Assembly: GCF_040802235.1 (NCBI RefSeq)
Contig: NC_133158.1
Coordinates: 11,806,001 to 11,870,000 of the forward strand
Origin: Manis javanica
Taxonomy: Eukaryota; Chordata; Mammalia; Pholidota; Manidae
Length of the DNA: 64,000 bases
Reading direction: 5' to 3'
In this document: positions 34,980 to 47,100 of the stretch, piece by piece
How the letters are laid out: each line of letters begins with the position of its first letter
Position numbering within the stretch: the stretch's first letter is position 1
Notes under the pieces: model-generated
The model's input: the letters and a program-made list of their open reading frames with translations, nothing else
The model's database searches: none
What the model was told of the DNA's origin: nothing
Position numbers and translations under genes: made by a program

Positions 34980-35680
34980 GGTGCCCTTCTCTCTAGCTCC
35001 ATTACCCCAGACTTAGTTAAACCACTGTAATCTCACACTTGAACTAAGGCAAAAACCTAACTTCCCAGTCTAGTATTTCCCTCTCTCTGTTCATTGGTCC
35101 TCATGCATCGTTCATTTCAATATCATACGTCCTGAATATTTCCTGAACCTGTACACTTCTGTCTCACTCATCGCCGGCCTGGACCAATTGCCTATGTAAT
35201 GACTTTTTAGCAACCATACTTTCCCTCTGCATTGTATTTCCACGCTGCACCCAGCTGTCTTTTTAAAACAGAAGCATAATGTTGCCTTCCCTTGTCACCT
35301 GTGTCCCCACCACGTTGGTCTCCCTTCCGCCCTCAAACAAGGCCTGGTTCCCACCCACCTCAGGACCTCCGCTCTGGTAGTTTTCCATCTGTGGAACACT
35401 TCCTCTCCCTGCTCTCACCATAGTTTGCCTCCTTTCCAAATATCACTTCTTTAAGGTGTCTTTCTTGATCACTCTGGCAGAAGCACTCACTTTTGCTTGC
35501 CTTCTACCAGGTTTTCCTAGTTTTTGGTAGCATTTTTTACCAGTGTCTGAAATGCTTGATCTATTTGTTAACATGTCTGGTCTGTGTCTCTTCCACTAGA
35601 ATTTAAGTCCTAATTGTTTGTTTAAGGCTGGGTCCCCATTGCCCAGAATAAACATTCATTGACTAGCTCCATAAAAACCC
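34980..35680 (+). repeat. L2 element
   Basis: TGGAACACTTCCTCTCCCTG, TATCACTTCTTTAAGGTGTC, AGAATTTAAGTCC and AATAAACATTCATTGACTAG in L2 order, about 700 bases. Confidence 0.8.
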
Positions 35681-35779
35681 TTATCAAATTCACACAGATA
35701 GAAAAGCAGCAATGCAGTTTCCAGAAGAATGGGGAGTTACTGTTTAATGGTTTCAGAGTTTCAGTGTTGTAAGATGAAA

Positions 35780-35915
35780 AAAGTTCAGGAGATGGATGGT
35801 GGTGATGGTTACACGACGATATGAGTATACCTAGTGCCACTGGATTATTCACTTAAAAATGGGTAAGATGGTAAATTTTGTATTATATACATTTTACCAC
35901 AATTAAAAAAATTAA
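35780..35915 (+). mobile_element. LINE-1 3' end fragment
   Basis: TAGTGCCACTGGATTATTCA, then CACTTAAAAATGGGTAAGAT and ATTTTACCACAATTAAAAAA: a LINE-1 3' terminus with A tail. Confidence 0.7.
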
Positions 35916-35924
35916 TGATTAGAA

Positions 35925-36425
35925 AACCATAACTCTCCATTGCTCTGAAGATCAAGGCAAAGATCTTTGTTTTGTAGGATCCAGCAAGTTTGCCGCAGCT
36001 CTCTCTCCAGCTCATCACATGTAGCTCTCTGTGCCACCACCTACCTGTCTGCATTACACATTTCCAGAGCCAGCAGACTCCTTCCACCTCAGGGCTGTGG
36101 TACCTGCTGATTCATCTACGTGGGACAGTCAGATCTTCACATGGCTGACTCACTTTCCTTGTCAGCTGTCAGGCAGGCAGGCAGGCCGCCTTCCCTGACT
36201 CCCATCTAACATTGACCCTCATTATCCTATCATCCTTTTTAGTTTTCTTCATAGCACTTACTCCCAGCCAAAGTTAATTCATTTCATATTTGTTGTCAGC
36301 CTCTCCCACAACATTTTCAGTCATGTTAGTTCAGAGAGTCTGTGTGTGTTGTTCACTTTAGTGTCTCAGGTGTCTAGCACCAGCATCCACTAGCCATTCA
36401 AATAATCGTTGGATAAATGATTAAC
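35925..36425 (+). repeat. L2 element
   Basis: CAAGGCAAAGATCTTTG, CAGGGCTGTGGTACCTGCTG, GTGTCTAGCACCAGCATCC, TCGTTGGATAAATGA: L2 body to 3' end. Confidence 0.7.
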
Positions 36426-36429
36426 TAAA

Positions 36430-36600
36430 ACATCCCTGGAAAGGAGCAGTTACTATAGCTATTTTACATATAAGAAAATGGAGGTCCAGAGAGGTTTTGT
36501 GACCTGCCCAAGGACACAAACCTTGTAAGAGGCAGAGATAGAATTTAAAAACAGATTTGGCTCAAATCAGTGTCTGTCTGTGCCATAGCTCTTCTCCCAT
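36430..36600 (+). repeat. MIR fragment
   Basis: AAATGGAGGTCCAGAGAGGT, GACCTGCCCAAGGACACA. Confidence 0.75.
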
Positions 36601-36989
36601 TCCGCTCTTGCCAGCTCCATCAGCAGCTTCAGGACCCCTTGGAAAACCCATGTCTCTTTTCACTTCAGCCTGTTAAATACACTCACAGACAGACACATAC
36701 ACAAATAAAGACTAGCTTTCTTTTCCTAGTGTAGAAGTAGTCTCATTCATTCAGATACTTGACAAAATACAACAGAAATAAGACAACTATTCCAATCAAG
36801 TGAAAATAGTTGCCCCTTGGTTAAAGAAAATGCTCATTCATTTATTCATTCATTCAAGCACCTGTTTATTTATTGTGTTCTAGGGATTCCAATGCCTGTG
36901 GAAAAACAGACAAGGTAGAACCAGAAGCCCATTTGGCTAAAGCACATCAGATATGCTGTATTTCAGGGCTTCTGCAAGGACCACCTACG

Positions 36990-37145
36990 CTCTCTCCTTT
37001 GGCCTGGGTGCTTTTAGTATCCCTACTTTACAGATGAGAAAACGAGCACCAATAAGTCAAGTGAATTGATGAAGGCCACATAGCTGGGATGGAACAAGAA
37101 AGAGCCCAGGTGCAATTCCTAAAACCCATACTCTTCTAACCCCTC
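36990..37145 (+). repeat. MIR fragment
   Basis: CTTTACAGATGAGAAAACGA, AAGGCCACATAGCTGGGAT, CCATACTCTTCTAACCC. Confidence 0.75.
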
Positions 37146-37189
37146 AGTGTTGTACACTACATTCTTGACAATTTTTAAGTTCTTCCCCC

Positions 37190-37380
37190 TGCTGGAACAT
37201 ACAAGATCCTCACTTCCTAAAGTATGGTTTGTGGGCAGCATCATCAGCATCATCTGAGAATTTGTAAGAAATGCCAATTCTTGGATCTTATCCCAGACCT
37301 GTATCAAAATCTGAATTCTAATAAGACCCACAGGTAATTCGTGTGCACACGAAAGTTTGAAGAACATGCTCCAGGTTACT
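37190..37380 (-). repeat. MER5-type hAT-Charlie element
   Basis: GGGCAGCATCATCAGCATCA, AATTTGTAAGAAATGCCAAT, AAAGTTTGAAGAACATGCT: nearly full-length. The minus-strand ORF over it is chance. Confidence 0.75.
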
Positions 37381-38059
37381 GATGAGTGCAAACAGAAAAA
37401 GCAGAGTGATTCTCGTATCTCCCAACAGTTTTCTAGACTTTTCCTTTTTAGCATCCGGTTCTTTCAGGCTGAAAAACTAAAAAGCCCTCTTGAGAGTCAT
37501 AGAAATAAATCCTAGTGTCTGCTACCACCTTGTGGTGAGAAGTTGCAACCCAGGCAGAATTTGCTTTTCAGAAAATAACGGTGAGATGTTTGAAGGAAGG
37601 GCTTGGCCCAGGTATTTAACTTTTTCAGCTCATGTACTTTATAATTCTCTCCTTTCTTGAAATTCAGACATACATGTCTAAATATGATAATCAGTTTGTG
37701 TGTGATTGTTTTATTACCAATCCAAATGGTAGTGGTTAGACCATCAGGTTACCTTTCCTGCATTTGCCTTGCCCTGGAATGTACAACATGTGTTCCACAA
37801 AGTGAAACAGAATTCCCCACCACTGTGTCAAATGCATCATTGGTGACTTCTGTGAAGTGGTAAACAGGGCGAGTCCCACCAATAATGTCTCTAACACCTT
37901 GGAAGGGAGTAAGAAAGAGATTCCAAAAATTCCCTACATAGCTACCCCGAACAGCCCAGAAGTTTAAACAACCTCAGTCCTGGATGACTTTGGTTTGAAG
38001 TTTGTGAGATGAAGAGCTAAAGAAATCTGAAACAACTGTGTCAGGTGAAGTTGAGAGCA

Positions 38060-38184
38060 ATGGATCCCCCTCAACTGTATCTACCAGAGTCCTTTAAGTT
38101 TGCCTGTGGAAGAGATGGCCAATACCAAAGATTTCAGCGACCCAGGAAGAAAAACATCTCATTCAAAAGGAAGGGGATTGAAAG
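38060..38184 (+). CDS. C3orf49: C3orf49 coding exon 1
   Basis: ATG at 38060 has G at -3 and G at +4 (strong Kozak). The same frame has a stop upstream at 38018-38020, so this is the first usable start. Peptide begins MDPPQLYLPESFKFACGRDG. Ends GAAAG|GTAGGT in phase 2; the AG joins the A of exon 2 to give Arg. Confidence 0.82.
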
Positions 38185-41100
38185 GTAGGTAAATGGGACT
38201 CATTTTCTTTTCCATTGAGTGAGTTTCTTTGGATTTTGCATTAAACAATATTCACTGTGATGAGAAAAGGCAGCATCTTTTGCATTGAATTTAGGAATTG
38301 AGGCTCTGAATGGATTAGGTGGAGACACCACATTTATATTTTGGATCAGGAAGCCAGTGTCACAATGGAAGCCTCATTTTATTATCAGAAAAGTCTAAAT
38401 TATAATAGGGGAAACCTCTCCTTTCCACCTGAATTTGGGTATTTAATGTGGCATATGACACTAAAATAAGCGCTGATCCTAAGTTGTTAGTCAGCCTCAG
38501 AATTTTAGATATTCTGTGTCCTGTGTAAATACTATTATTTTGAAAATTCAATAGTACATTCTTCTAGATAGGTCATGATCAACATTTTTTCCCTTTCCCA
38601 GTAACTTTAGCTGCTGAAATATGTACTAATCATATTTCACCCTGTGCACACTTTTTAATGTAATGCTAAAACTGTCTTATACCTGATATTTCTTGCCAAT
38701 GACAAAACCATAAAGAAGGCATGAAATACTCTAAACATAATACATTTTAATTTGGAAAGTCATTGAGATGATTTACTTTCCAATTTCTTTGGGTTCTTTA
38801 TTACCAGGTTCAGGAGCAGTAGCTCAAACATATAGAAATGGAGTATTTTCATGAGGCTGGAATTATCAAAGACCAAATTTCTGAACTCCCACAGACAAAA
38901 TTAAATATTGCAGAGATTTACACTTTCAATAAGAAATGGGGTACAAGCAGAAGCAATACAACCAAATAAATTGATTACAACCTTGATATTTAAAAACTTA
39001 AGAACAGAAGGGGACTTTTCTTAACAGAAATCTGAGGCCCTGGGGCAAAATCACCTTTGTTAATCATGTTATAAATAGATGGGGAATGAGGGTGTAGGGG
39101 ATGGAGGTGGGAGATACAGTCTAGAGATTCAGAAACTGCTGAGAAGGTGGCTTTTTCCCTTAGGGATTGCAGGGATGGCCTTTGGGGTTCTTGAGCCTCC
39201 TGAAATTGTATTTCTATTGTGTTGGGATGTGTGTGTGTATATGTGTGTGTTTGTAGCAGAAAATTATGGCTTTATAAAAGTATTCTCAGAGGGGTCCATG
39301 TAAGCTTAATCCTGGCCCATAAAGGATCTTTGGTTAAATTAAAAAGTGGTAGTACCCCTTCCTCCAAACACTTTACTGTCATCTACTAGAAAGTTATTAT
39401 AGTTGCTGTATACAATGGTAATGACTGAATGTGAAGAAACCCCCTAGAAGTTGTATGTGTACAACTGGTAGAACTCTCAGGTCCCAGTCCCCAAAGGGAA
39501 GCTGGTAGCCCAGTGGTCTTCCTCTTTTGACCTGTAGCTTGTGCTCCCTTCTTGCCTTTTAAGTTTCCCCACACAGATCTGATGCACATGGTAATAGAGG
39601 CAATCATTTATTAGGTTCCCACACAAAAATTATTTCCTTTTATTCTGACATTTCTGAGAATAGTATACATATTTCCAAATGAGAAAACCCAAGCTTATGG
39701 AAATAAAATAACATGCCCAAGGTCACATAGCTGGCAAGTGTTGTGCTGGGTTGAACCAAGACCATTGAACTATAGTGCCTGGGCCCTTCTGAAATACTTC
39801 CCATGTATGATTACAAAGAAGCTGAATGATTGAAGTCTAATTTAGAGCACTGTGTTCCTGGAAGATGGTATACATGCCACTGGTGGTACTTAGATATTTT
39901 AGGTAGTATCTGAAGAACATTTTTTAATAGCTATGAATTTATTTATTTATTTATTTATTTTTTGAGAGGGCATCTCTCATATTTATTGATCAAATGGTTG
40001 TTAACAACAATAAAATTCAGTATAGGGGGGTCAGTGCTCAATGTACAATCATTAATCCATCTCAAGCCTAATTCTCGTCAGTCTCCAATCTTCTGAAGCA
40101 TAACGAACAAGTTCTTACATGGTGAACGAATTCTTATATAGTGAATAAATTCTTACATGGTGAACATTACAAGGGCATTCATCACAGAAACTTTCGGTTT
40201 TGATCACGCATTATGAACTATAAACAATCAGGTCAAATATGAATATTCGTTTGATTTTTATAGTTGATTTATATGTTGATCCCACATTTCTTCCTTTACT
40301 ATTATTATTTTTTTATTTTTAATAAAATGCTGAAGTGGTAGGTAGATGCAAGATAAAGGTAGAAAACATAGTTTAGTGCTGTAAGAGGGCAAATGTAGAT
40401 GATCAGTTGTGTGCCTATGGACTAAGTATTAATCCAGGCTAGACAAGGGCAGCAAAACATCCACGGATGCAGAAGATTTCTCTCAAAGCAGGGGGGTTGA
40501 GGTCTGAGCCTCACCTCTGTTGATCCCCAATTTCTCACCTGATGGCCCCCCTGCGACTGTGCCTGTCTTAGGTTGTTCCTCCCTTGAGGAATCTTACCCG
40601 TCTCTGGCTAGCCAGTCATCTTCCAGGGCCATACAGGGAAATGTAAAGTTGGTAAGTGAGAGAGAAGCAATATTGTTTGAAAAGGTTAGCTTTTTACTTC
40701 TTTGCAGATTTATGCCCTGTGGCTTCTATGCCCAGCAGTTGTCTCGAGGTATCTTTACCACCTGGAGGAATTATGATACTCGGTAAATTCGATATGAGGC
40801 ACGAATTCTATTTAAGGGTTGTAATTAGGAAGGAAAAAGAAAAGCTATAGATGTAGCATATGGAAGGAAACATGGGAGGATTGATTATTTCTTTGACATA
40901 TCTTCTTGTAGAGTACCTTAAGTATGTATAGGTTTTAAACTACCAACTAATTTGCGCTCACATATTAACATAATAGGAATACGGTGACATAAACAAAGCA
41001 AATCTATAATTACCATCCATCTCCAGTGAAGCCAAGAAAACCATTTAGGCACCCTAGGCATTTGTGAAAATTTGTCTATGATATGATGGATATTGTCCAA

Positions 41101-44100
41101 CTGTACTTGAACAGTCTGAGAGAAATCAGACAAATTAAAGCAGCCCATTTCTGGGATCTGTTCACATCCCATATGTTCTTTTAACCGTAGATAGTCTATA
41201 GTCATAAGATTTTGGAGTGCTACAACTTGCACCCCTCCCAACTCCTGGTTGAATTCCAACAGTACAGATCCGGTCAAATTCGTTGTCTCACTGTATGCAC
41301 ATGCCAGCCTAGACATCTCCCTCCTCATTCCAATGGCAAGTCCAGGAAACGGTGGGGTGGATGCAGCCACAACCGCAGCATCGCCCGGATCCCTGTGGAG
41401 GTTTTTTGATGATCATCCCCCTGGCACAAGTCCTCCAGAGAGCGCTGATGCCGGAAGCTCCTCCTCATATCGTATCTTAGTTCATTTTCTGGGTATCCAA
41501 GCTAGGCCTTGATCTTCTGCATAGAAACAAACAGACCCTTTGCCCACACTTTGACATGCCCGCTATGAATTTATTTTAAATCCACATTAAAAATATGTAC
41601 TGCATAGGTTGTAATTATAATAAACATAATATATATGATACAAAACCTGGGATTCCATCCAAAGAAATGAAGGCTTATGTTCATACAAATTCCTGTACAC
41701 AAGCATATATAGCAGTTTTATTCATAATAGCTCCAAAGTGGAGAAAACCCAAATGCCTTTCCATGGGTGAATGACGATTAGATAAAGTGCGGTACATCTG
41801 TGTCACGGAATACTACTCAGCAAAAACACTGCTCAGGAACAAACTACTGATACGCACAGCAGCTTGGACAATCTCCCTCTTAGAGGCTGCTGGAGTTAAG
41901 GAGCAGGTGGGAGTGACAGGGAAGTAGGTGTCTGAGATTTTATGGATTTTATGCTTTGGATGACACTAACAAATACAGTTGAGAAGAATACTGGGTAACT
42001 AATGGTATCATGGTACAGGTGATGTCCACTGTGGCATGGAGATTAACACAAACCTTGGGACCATATTATTGGGCCATAAGTTATTTAATCTTAACGGGCT
42101 TTAAATTCCTCCATCCTGTAAAATGGAGATGACAAACATGAAGGTTAAATTACATGAAACACATGAAAGAACTTAGTAGAGTGTTTAGTGTACAGAAAGC
42201 TATTAAGAAATGGTATCATTTTTATTACTAAAATATGCCAAAGTGATGAAGATATAGTATAGGACTGTTTCAATTTTGGAAACCTGAGTTTAGAGTTATT
42301 CTATCTACATGTGTGTTCTGTGTAAATGCAGCATTTATGGAGCCTTGGAGACTGTAATCCGTATTGACTATTCTGGAAGATTCTCATCTCTCATCACTTG
42401 GAACCACCAAATCCAGCAAAAACTATCTTAAACATCATTGAAATGAGATTGGCAACTTGCCAATATATATTCTAACAGTCACAGACCTGGATTAGAATTT
42501 GTATTCTACCTGTGGTCAATTAATTTAACCTCTCTTTGTCTCAGTTTACTTACTAGTAAAATAAGGATAATAATATACCCTACTTCTTACAGTGCTGTGA
42601 GGATTCAATGAGATAATGGTCAGAATACACTTAACTTCAGTTTGGTGACCGAACACCAAGTAGTTGCTTCGGCTTTTTTTGATCCATGATTTGATTCTTG
42701 GTCTTCAATTTTGTTTTTTAGAATTGTATAATTTGTGCACATTTGAAGTTTGGATTTTGAGGATTCACTTAAATTATTTGTTTTCAACTTTTCAATTTCC
42801 TTAATACAAATTATTTTTATTTTGTTTAGATGGCATAGAGCTGTGTCCACCAACTTAGTAAAGCAAAATGTGTTGGTCCCCAGAGAGGAATCATCCGGTG
42901 ATAGCGACATGGAATTTCATAAAAGCCAACAAAATCAGAAAAAAAAATGGAGGAAGAAAGTGAAGACTGTTTTGGGGAGGGTGCTGTCATACAAGCATAG
43001 AAGCAAGCCAGCAAGTGTCAGCAGAGAGGGCGCCACTAACCACAAGGAAACCCTCCCTTCAAGTACACACAGTCTGCTTCCCAGAATTGTCAAGGAGCTT
43101 CCATCTCCCAAATTATTCACCAAACCAAGAATGAGAAAGCTGTCACAGAATGGTAATCAAAGGCAATTTATGGTCGTGCACAGGCCAAGAGGAATCGGGC
43201 AATTAGGACGGATTTTCTTGCCATCCAAAGTATAGCATCTCCTGGAAGCTTGTCTAAGATGCAGACTCTCAGGCCCCACTCAAGTCTAATGAGTGAGAAT
43301 GTGCATTGGAGAAAGATCCCTGGGTGACTCAGATGTGCATGCATTTTGAATAGTTCTGATAGAGTGACTCTGAGGAAACTCCCAGTCTCATTAGTGGTCT
43401 AAGTTGTCTAGAGCCATTTTATTTAAATATGTATACATAGGCATGGGTGTGTGTATATACATGTGTGCATATACATACAAACATACTAGAAAAATCCAAA
43501 TAAGTAGGGTTTTTTTGGGAGGGTTGGGGAGTGTGGAGGGTTTGTTTCTGGAGAAAGTGGTGATGCAGCCTTTCCAATGGGTACTTTTAGCAGTGGGGGG
43601 TGTGTTATGAGAATCCTGTAAGTCATAAAGGATGTCTTATTGCACCTACTTCGTATGTCCTCTGTGGAAGAATCAGCATTTGAACTGTTAACTCCAAGTC
43701 TTTTTTGCAATGTAGTGATGCTGTTTTGATGGTGGGGTAGGGGAGGTGGGGCATCCCGTGAGTTACGACTAACAATACCACTAATACTTGCCTATTCCAT
43801 GACTTTTCTAAATTAATAGACTTTATTTTTTGGAGCAGTTTTAGGTTTACTGTAAAAATTGGTCAGAAAATACAGAGTTCCCATATACCCTCTCTCCTTA
43901 CCGACCCACACACTCTCCTCTATTAATGTCTTTGCTTAGTAGGACAATCCTTTCATGTCATGTGTCCACATTACAGTACCATGCAATAGCTTCATTTCCC
44001 TAAGCATCCTCTAGCTTTTTAATCTCCTTTATAGCACAACATCAGGAAACATATAGCCCTTGTAATACATGTAGGGAAGCCACACAGAATCCCACATTAC

Positions 44101-44118
44101 ACACAAGGACAAGTCTGG

Positions 44119-44149
<31 letters not shown>

Positions 44150-47100
44150 TAAAACAAAAAGAACTGACAGCTTCCAGCTGACTGATCGCCCTTTCAAACA
44201 AACTCTGTCTTCTGGAAAAAGCAGAAACTAATACAAACATCCCAGCACTCAGCAATTACCTGATATGGATTAACCTGTCCACTTCGGTCAAAAATAAAGA
44301 GGACCTGCTTCCATACTGATGTGGCTGGAACTAGAAAGTCCAGAAGGAAATAGGAGCAAACTTCTCCTCATCTGTGTACATTGTCTTGTTTTCATTTTAG
44401 TTGGAATAACAAATCTTTGCACCAAAATTTTTCCAGAAAATGTGCCCATCCTTCAGGCTATGACTCAAAACTATGACACTGTCTCAGCTCTGGCCCAAAG
44501 ACTGTTGCTCTTTCCTGTTGACCCTCATAACATTTTTAACAAATATTTTCTAAATACTTAATATATGCCAGCCACACTATTAGGGATAGAGTAGCAGACA
44601 GACCTGGTCACATGGAGGTATAGCACAGAAGGACATTCCAACATTATGCAGATAATTATATCTGATGCAAAGTAGAAGTTTGGGGTGCTACGGAGACACA
44701 TCATTGGTGTTCTAACTTTAGGGGAGAGAGAACAAGAAAGGAAAGGACAACTCAGTTGAGAGCTGAAGGGACAACTGGAGTTAATAAGTGGCGTGGGGAG
44801 AAACAGTTTCCCTGGGAGAGGGGAGAGCATATTTAAGTCCCAATATCAAGAGAGCACCAGGTGTAATTAAGAAATGAAAGTAATCCAACTAGGCAGAAGC
44901 TGTTGAATTAAGTGGTAAGGGTGTTGAAAGCCACATTAAGAATTTTTAACTTTCTCCTAAGGATAATAAGAAATCATCAGATATTTTCAAGCTGGAGATT
45001 TATATAATCTGGTTTCCGTTTTTAAAAGATAGCTCAGGCTGTAGAATAGGGACTGGTTTGGAGGAGGGCAAGAGAGGGCGCAGGAAGAACAATAAACAGG
45101 TCATAACATTCATTCAGGCAAGGGATGGTATTAGCTTGGGTTAGTATGGCAGTGGGGAGATGAAGGAAGAAATATTCACAGGTAGAAGTTATAAGATTTG
45201 GTAAAGAGCTGAGCAGCTGAGGGCAGGGGGTGGAAGAGTCCCTGGGTTGAACACTTGCTTTGAAGGCAGAGCCCCCATTCATTGACATTAGGAGCCACAG
45301 CTCCTAGAAAGGCCTTTATCAACGGCTTCAAAACAAGATGCTTTCATGGGGCAGGGAGACAATGAAATGGAAGGAATTGCAAACAACTCTTCCCAAAGCC
45401 CATCAATCCCTTTGACTACATCAAGGAAAAAGCTTCCTTGCTCGCCTTTTTCTTTTTTAATAAAAAGGAGGGTAACCTCAGATTTAGTGCCTTATGCAGA
45501 TGCTGACATGGTTTTGTTTTTATCATATTAATTTTCATGCCAATTTATGAGACTGTTTTTTGATTTATGGTAGTGTTCTAAAGTTTCTTTATAAATGGAT
45601 TTATTGTATTAAGAATTGAATTGCTATAAAAAATATTAGGGAGTCTGGAGTTCACATGGCTCCTGAAAAATGGGAAAGACTATTAATATAGTATGTGAAT
45701 CTTGAGTCAGTAACTGAGATTGCTTCTATCAACTGTAAATTCTCAAGGGATCGTCTTACACATCACAGGGTTAGCTTACCTTTTCTAATTCTACAGTAGT
45801 TAAAGGGAAAAGCAATGGAGGCAAAATCGAAGTCTCAGACAGAGCTAAACATCTTGTCAAGACAGGTTAGTGACCACTGGGGTCACAGCTGCAAGAAAAG
45901 GTAAGTGTGTACAGGAGAAAATTAAGATTATAAAAAGCAGATCCATTTATTTTAACCCCAAGGAGAAAAGCTACAAGGCAACATGGAAGGCCATCTTTTC
46001 AGAGTATGTTCTAATAGGAAGACTCTCTTTATAACTGTGACCCTGACAGTCTTCCCTCCCTTTCTCCCTAAGCAACCATACAGCTTGATGTTGTAGAAGC
46101 GGAGACAGAGGAGATAACCCAAGGAAACACCCTTCTCCGCGCCCGGAGAACCACCAAGCGGTTATCTGTGACATCCCTTCCTTCAGGGCTGCAGAAGGTA
46201 AAATGCTGAAACAAATTTGCCTCTAAATACTTACACTTAAGTCAGTGTTGTAAAAGCGATGTTCTCATATAAAAAAAGCATTTAAACCTGCTGTCCATGT
46301 CTCCTTTACAAGAATTTAGGTCTCAGAAAGCAGATTTTCCAGGTCTGATTCCATTTCTGTGCACAAACTGTTCAGCTTCTACTACAGTCTGGGCAATAGT
46401 GGAGTTTTGAGCTTCAAAATGACTTTTTCAACTGTTCAAATATCAAGTTGGTATATTAGCATGTGGCCTGTTGTTTGCTGTGTTGAATTCACTAGAGAGG
46501 AATTCACTAGACTAGCACTGCATGATGGAACTTTCTGCAAGGATTCAAGTGTATGTTGTCCAGTGTCATAGTCATGATCCCATTGTGGCTTTTGAGACTT
46601 TGGAATGTGGCCAGTGCAATTGAAGAACTGAATTGTTAGTTTTATTTCATTTTAATTGAAATTGAAATATAAATAGCCATGTGTAGTAGAGACAATGCAA
46701 CACAAGACCACCTGGGACTCTCTAAACAAAAGCTTTTACGTATCTGTAACTATGAACATTTGAGCCTCAAGTGCCCAGCCTATTTTTTTAGTATCCTGAA
46801 CTATTATTACTTTAAATACAACAAGCATTTACTTAAAGCTATGTTCCAGGCCTTGTTCTAAGTGCTTTAAAAATACCAACTCAGATCATTCTTACAACAA
46901 TCCTATGAAGTGGGTAGCAATACGTCCTTATTTTAGGAGTGGCACTGAGAGTTTAAGTAATTTGCCTAGATAAGTGGCAGTGCCAGCCTTCAAACCCAGC
47001 AAGATTTGGCTCTAAAGTCCTTTACTCTTGACTGCTGTGCAAGATAGTAATTGTACTGGCCAATATGGTGACCAATAGCCACAGGTGACTAATTGAAATT

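Larger units (their letters stand above)
34843..38059. other. Intergenic stretch between divergent CDHR18 and C3orf49 starts
   Basis: 3.2 kb between two start codons pointing apart. It holds two L2 stretches, a LINE-1 3' end, two MIR elements and a MER5-type element. No CpG island is visible. The 5' UTRs and promoters must lie here or inside it; 37500-38059 is the repeat-poor part beside C3orf49. Confidence 0.6.
38185..42829 (+). other. C3orf49: C3orf49 intron 1
   Basis: Contains the antisense env-derived retroposon, an old LINE-1 3' fragment (41650-41860) and three MIR elements. 38185-39585 shows nothing recognisable. Confidence 0.7.
43153..46072 (+). other. C3orf49: C3orf49 intron 2
   Basis: MER5-type element at the start, LINE-1-like sequence at 43805-44060, an AAAAC microsatellite at 44119-44160 and an L2-like piece at 44530-44640. 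44165-44525 and 44640-46070 show nothing else recognisable. Confidence 0.65.

Noticed and set aside
37119-37454. 111-codon minus-strand ORF
   Set aside because: Mostly a MER5-type transposon read through.
42750-43235. 161-codon plus-strand ORF as a single-exon gene
   Set aside because: It runs through the acceptor at 42829 and past the donor at 43152; the exon 42830-43152 is the coding part.
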